Source of the DNA: Bacteroidia bacterium | GTDB lineage: Bacteria; Bacteroidota; Bacteroidia; Bacteroidales; UBA12481 | Direction: 5' to 3' | DNA: 7,421 nt | Assembly (NCBI GenBank): GCA_026391235.1 | Contig: JAPLDV010000380.1 | Coordinates: 1-7,421 of the forward strand | Shown: piece after piece, positions 1 through 6,733 of the stretch | How positions within the stretch are numbered: the first letter of the stretch is position 1 | How the letters are laid out: each line of letters opens with the position of its first letter | The notes under the pieces: generated by a model | What the model was told of the DNA's origin: nothing | Database searches by the model: none | What the model saw: only the letters and a program-made list of their open reading frames with translations | Program-made: the position numbers and the translations under genes

Positions 1-2358
1 TCTCTGGTCTCCCCAAACAAAGCTGGCCTGCATGCCCGCGGGAATGGTGACAGTACCTTCCACCTTGGTACCGGTGCGTTTCAAGTCGAGTTCGATGTTT
101 CCAGAATGGTGCGGATAAACCGCCTTGATTTGGGTCAGCTCGCCAAAGGCCGGAGCGATTTCCACGAATTTGTGACCGGCGGATAGTGATTTAATGCCGC
201 AAACCGTCCGAAAGAAAAAGTAATTCGGTGCGCTGCTCCAGGGGTGGCATTCGGAACGCTGATTTTCCTCGCCCCATTCCAGAGGAACCTCGACAAATGT
301 AGTAAGCTTGCGGTCCATCATCAGCTGCCATTCTGAAGTCTCAGACAAGAATTGCTCCTGTAAACCTGTTTTATTCAGGGCTTCGAACAGGTATAGATGC
401 AGGAACAGATCAACCTGCCCGAACCAATCCTTAGGTTCAAGAAGTCGTGTCATCAAAAGTTTGGCTTCATTACCAATGGTGGCTTCAGCCAATACGGCCA
501 GCAGGTTGGTAATCTGACTAACCTTTATATTATCGGGGGATTCCTTATAAAATCCATCTTCGTTTTTGCAAAGTGAATTCACGGCATGACAAATCTGATC
601 GGCTCTGCTCCGATACTCACCGGCTTGCCTGGTTTTTCCCAGATATTCAAAAATATCGGCTGCGTGGCGCAAAGTATAGGCATAATGAAGCGAGTAGAGT
701 GTATTGTTCCCGGTGTAGACAGTGGGTGATTCGCCATTCTTATAGTGCCGGGGCCAGGCCAGGGCACCCCACCAATCTATCTTGCCGAGTAACCCGTTGG
801 GCTGCATTCGTTTTTCAAACCAATCGAGCACGCTGTATATCCCCAGCTCAAATCCGTCAATAAAGACCTGATCGTCTTTCCACATCAAATAATCATGCAC
901 CTGATCGATCCAGATCAATGAGTAGGAAGGAATGATCAGATGGAAAGGATTGGGATAGCAGGCGTAGGTGAGGCCTTCCGGAATGCGCGACTGATCGAAT
1001 TGGATCAGTGCGTTGCGGGTCAGCCGGTCGTCGCCCGAAAGGGTAAGCAGCGAAAGGTTGTGCACCCTGGAATCGCCGGTGTACTGCATTTGTTCGTATG
1101 CAGCATCCGAAAGAAGCATGTCCTGGGCGCAAATGCTGATGGTCCGCCATCCTGCCTCCATCATCCAGTCAATTGAAGGATTGTCGGTTTCAAATTTCGC
1201 CTTCTGTTCAATCGGGGCATTGCAGGCAACATGTGTGTAGTTTTCAATCACCAGAGGTTCGCCCTGTGTTTCAATATCCAGCTGGATGAACCGGAAAGCC
1301 CGCAGGTAGGTCGGCTTGAACAACCTGTTTTTACCCCCGTCAGGAATAAAAACATCTTTCAATCCGACCATCCTTTTGCCCTCTATGTCATTACGGTTTC
1401 CTTTGGGTGATTTGTTTTTCACGATCAGGTTTTCGGCATACATCACCTGGATACGCGCATTCTTTCCTCCGCTTACGAGCATTTCGGGATATCCCATGGT
1501 TTCAGTGGTCTGGTCGATCAGGATGGTGATTTTTTTGCCTGCCGGGATAGTCAGGGTTCCGGTTCCTTTCAAAAAGCGATCATCTGTTTCCATACCGCTT
1601 GATCTTCTGATACAGGTAAAAGGCACTTTGGTCTCTTTCAATAATCCGGTCCTTCTGGGTACCAGCAGTTTCCCTCCGCCATACAGGATGCCGCCACCGT
1701 ATTGCCGGTCACGCCCTCCGGCAAGATCACACCAGGCTGCCGGGAGCCAGTCCGAATCGTCGAAGTTGGTTTTTTCCCAGCCCCAGGGGTATTTTTCAGC
1801 CCGGATGCTGTCGGTCGGATTGCCGACATACAATCCAAAATCGATCGTGGTACGGTCGGTCATCCATTCCACCATTTTGGGACTATAGGCTAGGTTCTGA
1901 ATGCACTTCCAGCTTCCACCCACCGTATTAACCACTTTTTCAGTATCCGAATTGCCCTGCAGGATAAAGGATGACATCTGGGAAAAATAGGTGAATGAAC
2001 GCTTTGGACCCCAATTCACCACTTCAGCCGCGATGGTATTCTTCCCGGGTTGAAGGTATGCGGCAAGGTCGAGGGTCTCATAAAACCAATGCGAAATATC
2101 CCCTCTGGCCGGACCGCGGGTTATGTATGTACCGTTGACGAAAAGGCGATAATGATTATCAGCCGAAACATGAACTACGAATTTTTCTGGTTTTGCCGGA
2201 AGTTCAAAATTCTTGCGGAAAAGAATAACGGCATGCGATTGTGGCTGAACCGTGGGATGCATAATCCAATTGGCCTTCCATACCACTTCCTGGGAATAGG
2301 AGGTAATCGGGAAAAGAATAATCGTGAGGAGGCAGGTAATTTTATTGATCAATTTCAT
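1..2358 (-). CDS. Exported alpha-L-rhamnosidase, GH78 family (3' end outside window)
   Basis: An uninterrupted 786-codon frame runs from the ATG at 2358 off the left edge; I read every codon and found no stop. It should hydrolyse terminal alpha-L-rhamnose in the periplasm or outside the cell. Residues 1-23 form a signal peptide (MKLINK, hydrophobic core, TSYSQ). An N-terminal beta-sandwich carries LFVNG at 72-76 and RGPARG at 81-86, typical of the rhamnosidase N-terminal domain. A second beta domain (267-311) ends in YAENL, followed by FRFIQL (355-360). The (alpha/alpha)6 barrel spans about 385-715 with YEQMQYTGD at 421-429; E422 aligns with the general acid and D429 with the conserved Asp. 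TTFVE (686-690) offers the second Glu, followed by CHPWSSAPN (704-712). The C-terminal beta domain (about 718-786) ends in IPAG...FVW, so probably only 10-30 residues are missing. An in-frame stop at 2386-2388 and the signal peptide fix the start. It is the last visible gene of the cluster, 47 bases after deoC. GH78 assignment is firm; the exact substrate is unknown. Confidence 0.93.
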   Translation of the reverse strand, partial: MKLINKITCLLTIILFPITSYSQEVVWKANWIMHPTVQPQSHAVILFRKNFELPAKPEKFVVHVSADNHYRLFVNGTYITRGPARGDISHWFYETLDLAAYLQPGKNTIAAEVVNWGPKRSFTYFSQMSSFILQGNSDTEKVVNTVGGSWKCIQNLAYSPKMVEWMTDRTTIDFGLYVGNPTDSIRAEKYPWGWEKTNFDDSDWLPAAWCDLAGGRDRQYGGGILYGGGKLLVPRRTGLLKETKVPFTCIRRSSGMETDDRFLKGTGTLTIPAGKKITILIDQTTETMGYPEMLVSGGKNARIQVMYAENLIVKNKSPKGNRNDIEGKRMVGLKDVFIPDGGKNRLFKPTYLRAFRFIQLDIETQGEPLVIENYTHVACNAPIEQKAKFETDNPSIDWMMEAGWRTISICAQDMLLSDAAYEQMQYTGDSRVHNLSLLTLSGDDRLTRNALIQFDQSRIPEGLTYACYPNPFHLIIPSYSLIWIDQVHDYLMWKDDQVFIDGFELGIYSVLDWFEKRMQPNGLLGKIDWWGALAWPRHYKNGESPTVYTGNNTLYSLHYAYTLRHAADIFEYLGKTRQAGEYRSRADQICHAVNSLCKNEDGFYKESPDNIKVSQITNLLAVLAEATIGNEAKLLMTRLLEPKDWFGQVDLFLHLYLFEALNKTGLQEQFLSETSEWQLMMDRKLTTFVEVPLEWGEENQRSECHPWSSAPNYFFFRTVCGIKSLSAGHKFVEIAPAFGELTQIKAVYPHHSGNIELDLKRTGTKVEGTVTIPAGMQASFVWGDQR

Positions 2359-2405
2359 CAAACTTATTGTTTTTGGTTTTTGTCGTCAACGCCAACAATT
2401 CAAGG
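2359..2405 (-). other. 47-base gap between deoC and the GH78 gene
   Basis: This A/T-rich leader carries no convincing Shine-Dalgarno sequence before the GH78 ATG. On the minus strand it has two tandem copies of CAAAAAC (2382-2369). An imperfect 19-base dyad lies at 2380-2398, with TTGT and ACAA ends and 6 of 9 positions paired. No Bacteroidota -33/-7 promoter or strong terminator hairpin is evident, so read-through from deoC is the simplest view. The dyad could be chance. Confidence 0.35.
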
Positions 2406-3119
2406 TTATTCCTGAAATAGAATTCTTGCTTCCTCGAGTATCGCTGCCGTAGCAGTAGCCCCGCAACGCGAAATGCCAAGCTCCATGAATTTCAATAGTT
2501 CTGTAAGGGTGCGCACTCCTCCTGAGGCCTTGACTTTGACTGCAGGGGAGGAATGTTTGCGCATGAGCTCCAAATCATGCGCGGTAGCGCCGGTATAAGA
2601 GAATCTGCCGTCGGCGTCTTTTACAAAGCCAAATCCGGTTGATGTTTTCACGTATTCGGCCCCAACCTTTGAACAGATTTCACACAGCCTTATTTTATGC
2701 TCATCTTCAGTTACATAGCCGGTCTCAAAAATAACTTTGGTAATCGCGTTATATCTGTGCGCAATGTCAACAACCGACCTGATCTCCTCCTCCAGGTAAG
2801 GCCAATCTTCCTGTAGCACTTTGCCTATGTTAATGACCATATCAATTTCAACGGCACCATCTTTGCAAGCCTGTTCGGTTTCAAAAGCTTTCACTGCGAT
2901 AGCACTGTTTCCGGCAGGAAAACCAATTACACATCCCACCAGGACGGATGAGCCTTTTAGCTGCTCAACGGCTAACTTCACTGCATATGGCTTTACACAA
3001 ACCGAAGCCACCTCATACTTTTTTGCAACTGCACATTCTCTGATTAAGTCTTCATCGGTGTATAGCGGGCTTAATATTGAGTGATCAATCATTTTGGCGA
3101 TTTCTTTAACTGTACTCAT
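2406..3119 (-). CDS. deoC: Deoxyribose-phosphate aldolase (DeoC/DERA family)
   Basis: This is a 237-residue cytoplasmic class I aldolase with no signal peptide. The family cleaves 2-deoxy-D-ribose 5-phosphate to glyceraldehyde 3-phosphate and acetaldehyde through a Schiff base. The TIM-barrel hallmarks are present: an N-terminal IDHS motif (11-14), EIDMVIN with the catalytic Asp at D93, VKTSTGF (157-163) with Schiff-base Lys K158, and KVKASGGVRT (195-204) with the second catalytic Lys K197. Length is normal for bacterial DERA. The C-terminal phosphate loop reads RCGATATAAIL (218-228), where the E. coli enzyme has consecutive serines (GASS), so the phosphate contact may differ. The ATG at 3119 lies 20 bases after the esterase stop, implying co-transcription. 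Its presence among secreted glycan-degrading enzymes, rather than with nucleoside phosphorylase genes, is unusual; the in vivo substrate could be another phosphorylated sugar. Family assignment is strong, the physiological role is inference. Confidence 0.93.
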   Translation of the reverse strand: MSTVKEIAKMIDHSILSPLYTDEDLIRECAVAKKYEVASVCVKPYAVKLAVEQLKGSSVLVGCVIGFPAGNSAIAVKAFETEQACKDGAVEIDMVINIGKVLQEDWPYLEEEIRSVVDIAHRYNAITKVIFETGYVTEDEHKIRLCEICSKVGAEYVKTSTGFGFVKDADGRFSYTGATAHDLELMRKHSSPAVKVKASGGVRTLTELLKFMELGISRCGATATAAILEEARILFQE

Positions 3120-3139
3120 AGCATTGATTTATATTTTAT

Positions 3140-4069
3140 TCACTTTTTCGTATTCAGCCAACTTAGCCACAGCTTCAGATTGTTTGTCCATGAGGAAACA
3201 TGCTCATTATTAATAGCCAAACCGAAACCATGCCCGCCTTCCGACAGAATGTGCAATTCTGCCGGTATCTTCTTCTTGCGTAAGGCTTTATAAAATAGTA
3301 AAGTGTTTTCAACCGGAACGCCGGAATCATTATCGGCATGAACAAAAAAAGCGGGTGGGGTATCCTCTCGAACCTGAAGCTCATTTGAGTAATTGATTAA
3401 TAAGTCTTTGCCTGGATTTTTGCCCAGCAAGGCTTCGGGTGAACCCGGATGTGAGGTGGAATCAACAAATGAAATCAAGGGATACATTAAAATCATGAAA
3501 TCTGGCCGGCAGCTTTGTCTCTCGACCGAATCGACTGCAGTTTTATTCCCATAATCAAAATGTGTTCCGAGTGTGGAAGCCAGGTGTCCGCCGGCGGAGA
3601 AGCCCATGATGCCAATTTTTTCAGGATCAATGCTCCATTCTGCAGCATGTTGACGGACCAACCGCATAGCACGCTGAGCATCCATCAAAGGTGCTTTGTG
3701 AGGCTCAATGCAGTTTCCATAGGTAGGCAAACGGTATTTCAGAACCACCGCGGCCACTCCGACCGAATTGAAATACCGGGCAATATCCGTCCCCTCGAGG
3801 TCGTAAGCCAGTACCCAGTATCCGCCTCCAGGACAGATTATTACGGCTTGCCCGGTTGAAAAACGTTTACTGGGCAGGTAAACCGCAATATCAGGCGTCT
3901 GTACATTGCTGATCAGTATGATATCTTTTTTCTCAATCTTTTCCTGCGCCCCGGTGTATTTTGAGTTGGGAATGGTTCCGGTATACAAAGGCAAAATGAA
4001 ATCCTGTCCATAACTTTTTAAACAGGGAGCAAAAAAAACGAAAAGCAGAAGTTTGATTAATATCTTCAT
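3140..4069 (-). CDS. Exported alpha/beta-hydrolase, probable carbohydrate esterase
   Basis: This is a 309-residue secreted serine hydrolase. Residues 1-22 are a signal peptide (MKILIK, hydrophobic run, KSYGQ); C16 follows a proline, so a lipoprotein signal is unlikely. The alpha/beta-hydrolase landmarks are in order: the oxyanion-hole loop PGGGY (80-84), the nucleophile elbow GFSAGGH (156-162) with S158, HADNDSGVP (244-252) with D248 as probable acid, and GGHGFG (278-283) with H280. Such proteins in Bacteroidota are usually annotated as acetyl-xylan-esterase-like or BD-FAE-like hydrolases and remove acetyl or feruloyl groups from polysaccharides. Next to a rhamnosidase, a role in deacylating a rhamnose-containing glycan is plausible, but the acyl group and sugar cannot be read from sequence. 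The ATG at 4069 has no Shine-Dalgarno sequence and was chosen because it gives a complete signal peptide. A 105-base gap with repeats precedes it, and deoC follows after 20 bases. Confidence 0.88.
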   Translation of the reverse strand: MKILIKLLLFVFFAPCLKSYGQDFILPLYTGTIPNSKYTGAQEKIEKKDIILISNVQTPDIAVYLPSKRFSTGQAVIICPGGGYWVLAYDLEGTDIARYFNSVGVAAVVLKYRLPTYGNCIEPHKAPLMDAQRAMRLVRQHAAEWSIDPEKIGIMGFSAGGHLASTLGTHFDYGNKTAVDSVERQSCRPDFMILMYPLISFVDSTSHPGSPEALLGKNPGKDLLINYSNELQVREDTPPAFFVHADNDSGVPVENTLLFYKALRKKKIPAELHILSEGGHGFGLAINNEHVSSWTNNLKLWLSWLNTKK

Positions 4070-4089
4070 AATTTGCCGTGTTTAATTCT

Positions 4090-4121
4090 TTGGTATTCAG
4101 TATTATTACCTTGGTAATTCA
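4090..4121. repeat. Direct and inverted repeats upstream of the esterase gene, possible operator
   Basis: On the plus strand TTGGTATTCA (4090-4099) recurs as TTGGTAATTCA (4111-4121), with starts 21 bases apart, about two helical turns. The second copy overlaps a 14-base dyad, ATTACC-TT-GGTAAT (4105-4118), with perfect 6-base arms. This lies 21-52 bases upstream of the esterase ATG on the transcribed minus strand, in the longest intergenic gap of the cluster (4070-4174). Spacing and position suit a transcription-factor site, but no matching regulator is in the window and I see no clear -7 TAnnTTTG promoter box. Confidence 0.4.
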
Positions 4122-4174
4122 ATAGGTAGGTCATTGTTATTCATTCTTGATGTATTAATTTCTCAAAAGGACTT

Positions 4175-6700
4175 TTAGTTATAATTAATCGTAATATTTT
4201 GTTCCTTAGGTAGATCTAGTTTAAAATCAACATACTGCGATTTTTCAATTTTCGACATGCCATATTGTACAATCTTGCTGCCTGAAGTTACTGATGCCAC
4301 AGAAGTTGTGCCCTCAGGCAGCAGTAAATGCACCTTAATATCATCGCCACTCCCGGTCAGAGATATGTGGATTTCCTTTTTTTGAGGAAAATGTTGATAT
4401 TGATAAGCCACATAGCTGTTTGAAGCCGGATAATGAATGGTCACATTAATGGAATCGGTCCCTGATGACGTCCACCTTGGCGAAAGGGCTACATGACTGT
4501 AAGCAAGGCCATTATCCTTCACTCCGGCCAATCCTTCCACTAATGCTGCCATGGCATTAGCGGCTGCCCAGTTATCGGGACCGCCAAAGGATTCAACTTT
4601 TGGTTTCACGTATGGATCACGATCGGCCAGGGTAATACCAAGCAAGGCATAAATTCCGCCTTCGAGTGGTGCATGAAAAATGAGTTTTACAATTTTTTTT
4701 GATGGATTCGGATTGATGACAGCAGCCCGGCAAACGCCGACTTTTGCACTGACAGGATTTGGCCCCGACCAGGCAACACCTGCATGATCATTTTCCAGGT
4801 CGGAAAACCACCAGTTAGTGATGTCCTTACCTTTGTTAAGGTATTGCGAATGACTCGTACCATCGGCATACTGAAAGGTAACGGCACCTGCAATGGTTGC
4901 CGGTATGTTGTCAGATGAGGAATGTAGAAGGTAGATTGCTGCTGCTATGTCGTTGACCAGAACTTCAACTTTTTCGGGAAAGCCGGGTTTTACGGACAAG
5001 GCTATGGCAACGCGCCTATGATTTTTCTCAGGATCAAGAACTGTAAACGGGATGTTTTGAAAAACCTGCGGGCCTGTTGGCAAGCCGCGCATATCATTTC
5101 CGGCCCGATTATCATTCATCCATGGAAACGCGCCTTTTCCACCTTTGTCCCAGATATCCATGTTGGCAATGCCTGAAATATCAACAGCTTTAAAATTAGC
5201 TGCTGGTGGGGGTGGCGGGATTGAACCTGTGAATGCAAACCATACGCGATTTCCGGTTTGCTTGCTCAGATTCGTTAAGCGATTCAAAATATCCGAAGCA
5301 TAATTTTCATACCCATTTTCATAGGCACCGCGGGCAAGTTCTCCGGCAGCATGACCGGCTACGCCTCCGTTCATGTATTGCCATTTCTCATTATGCGGGC
5401 CAAATCCTCTTTCGAAGGGCGGATAAATTGCGTACCATTCGCCGGGTGAACCAACGGGCAGGTTTTCTTTCAGGTTGAGATAGGTTTTAATGATTGCGAT
5501 ACTCATTTCATGCGAAAGGCCCCGATTAATCGAATACATATTCCCTTGCGCTATTTGTGACTTTTCATCAACTCCAAGATTTCTCTTAACTGTTGGGTCC
5601 TCATCAATAAAGTGTGTGAAGAATTTTCCGTTCCAGGCCAATGCAGTTAAACGCTTCAGAATATCGCTGGCACGATCACTGTAGTTTTTTGCTTTATCAT
5701 GTTGCCCTGCAAATGCAAGCATTTCAGCCAATTGATTGCAGGCATCAAAATATCCGGTATTATCACCGAAAAATATTCCGTATTTGGTTTTCCCGGGTAC
5801 CACAACCATTGTTGGGCTTATCGGCGTGTCCGGGGTATATTCATCATCTACCTGAAAGTCCCACGAATCAATGCAGTAGGGCCGTTTCAGCAATTCGAAG
5901 CGTTTCGACCAGCGAATGGTATCTGTAACACAATAATCGAGCGCACGTGAAGCACACTCTAAATTTGTTTTCATCCAGACATTGTCGCCGCTGGCTTTCC
6001 AGTGCTGATACATCATATTTACAAAATTGTATTCCACATGGTTTTCCACGGGTTGACGTACAAACCAGGCATCGCGATCTTTTCTGAAAAAGTTTATTGG
6101 ACTGTATGCTGTCTCGTAGTAATAAAAGCCATTTTTATCGGTATTCACAAAGCTCCAGATCATTCCGTCCGGTTTCTGGGTCTGGCGAAAAAGATCAACC
6201 ATATCGCCACTATACGGGCTGAAATACTTCATGCCTTTACCGGTATTGTTATTGTCGAGCACCCAAGGCACGAAAAAGCGATAGGCTTTTCCATTCCAAT
6301 TCACCTGGCTAAAGCCATCGCTGTTATCAACCAACATCCCATGATGAAATAGCCGGAACATTTCTCCGATTTTTCCTCCATCTTCAATATTGGTGGCCGC
6401 TCTGTCAACCGGATTATCCCATTTATCCAACAAAACAGCTTTGTGCCAGCCTGCAGCGCCAGCCACGGTTATTGCTACTTTTTTGTCGGCAGCTGTTCTC
6501 ATGTATTCTCTGTTTTTTGCATCTTTCACCAACAAAATGCCATTGGCAGAGCAACATAGAATTACTTTTTCTAAAGGTTTTACGCTTTGTACAGGTTGGA
6601 AAACTGCAAGATTATTTTGAGCTACGATATTAGTATTAAGCTGGAGAATCAAAAAAACGATTCCCCAAAAACTGCTTCTTTTAATAATATTTTTTTTCAT
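4175..6700 (-). CDS. Exported six-hairpin glycosidase-like protein of unassigned family
   Basis: This is an 841-residue secreted protein. A signal peptide occupies residues 1-27/28 (KKNIIKR, hydrophobic core, NIVAQ). Residues 29-110 look like a beta-rich N-terminal domain. From about 110 to 480 the sequence alternates helices and aromatic loops as in (alpha/alpha)6 barrels: FFVPWVLDNNN (142-152), TQKPDGMIWSF (174-184), IDSWDFQVDDEY (277-288), FDACNQLAEMLAFAG (318-332) and WQYMNGGVAGHAAGE (440-454), the last resembling the NGG segment of barrel glycosidases. A Pro5 run (495-499) precedes a beta-sandwich at about 545-695, rich in FTV, VEVLVN and YADG segments, resembling carbohydrate-binding modules. 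Helical sequence returns (GGPDNWAAANAMAALVEGL, 706-724) before a C-terminal beta domain. Candidate acids are D278, D281, D285, D286, E287 and E438, none proven. I cannot name its CAZy family; a glycoside hydrolase or lyase acting on the same glycan as the GH78 enzyme is inference. The gene follows the transporter by 33 bases. Confidence 0.75.
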   Translation of the reverse strand: MKKNIIKRSSFWGIVFLILQLNTNIVAQNNLAVFQPVQSVKPLEKVILCCSANGILLVKDAKNREYMRTAADKKVAITVAGAAGWHKAVLLDKWDNPVDRAATNIEDGGKIGEMFRLFHHGMLVDNSDGFSQVNWNGKAYRFFVPWVLDNNNTGKGMKYFSPYSGDMVDLFRQTQKPDGMIWSFVNTDKNGFYYYETAYSPINFFRKDRDAWFVRQPVENHVEYNFVNMMYQHWKASGDNVWMKTNLECASRALDYCVTDTIRWSKRFELLKRPYCIDSWDFQVDDEYTPDTPISPTMVVVPGKTKYGIFFGDNTGYFDACNQLAEMLAFAGQHDKAKNYSDRASDILKRLTALAWNGKFFTHFIDEDPTVKRNLGVDEKSQIAQGNMYSINRGLSHEMSIAIIKTYLNLKENLPVGSPGEWYAIYPPFERGFGPHNEKWQYMNGGVAGHAAGELARGAYENGYENYASDILNRLTNLSKQTGNRVWFAFTGSIPPPPPAANFKAVDISGIANMDIWDKGGKGAFPWMNDNRAGNDMRGLPTGPQVFQNIPFTVLDPEKNHRRVAIALSVKPGFPEKVEVLVNDIAAAIYLLHSSSDNIPATIAGAVTFQYADGTSHSQYLNKGKDITNWWFSDLENDHAGVAWSGPNPVSAKVGVCRAAVINPNPSKKIVKLIFHAPLEGGIYALLGITLADRDPYVKPKVESFGGPDNWAAANAMAALVEGLAGVKDNGLAYSHVALSPRWTSSGTDSINVTIHYPASNSYVAYQYQHFPQKKEIHISLTGSGDDIKVHLLLPEGTTSVASVTSGSKIVQYGMSKIEKSQYVDFKLDLPKEQNITINYN

Positions 6701-6733
6701 CTGTTGGGATTGAGCACTTTACTGTTTAATTGA

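Noticed and set aside
893..1150. 85-codon minus-strand frame, and similar ones at 579-767 and 1638-1838
   Set aside because: These are out-of-frame shadows inside the continuous GH78 coding frame.
1316..1888. 190-codon open frame on the plus strand
   Set aside because: It lies entirely antisense to the GH78 gene, whose domains are recognisable throughout; its own translation is Ser/Pro-rich without a recognisable domain.
2369..2382. Tandem GTTTTTG repeat as a phase-variable tract
   Set aside because: Only two copies exist and they lie outside coding sequence, so slippage switching is not supported.
2050..2415. 121-codon plus-strand open frame spanning the GH78 start and gap
   Set aside because: It overlaps the signal peptide and N-terminal domain of GH78 in antisense and its product resembles no protein I know.
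3515..3859. 114-codon plus-strand open frame opposite the esterase
   Set aside because: The opposite strand encodes the nucleophile elbow and oxyanion motifs of the hydrolase; this frame is incidental.
4105..4118. The 14-base dyad as a transcription terminator
   Set aside because: The stem is only 6 pairs with a 2-base spacer, A/T-rich, and is not followed by a T-run on the transcribed strand.
6002..6352. 116-codon plus-strand open frame opposite the six-hairpin gene, with several shorter ones at 5233-5950 and 6390-6620
   Set aside because: All are antisense to a single 841-codon frame with signal peptide and consistent domain pattern.
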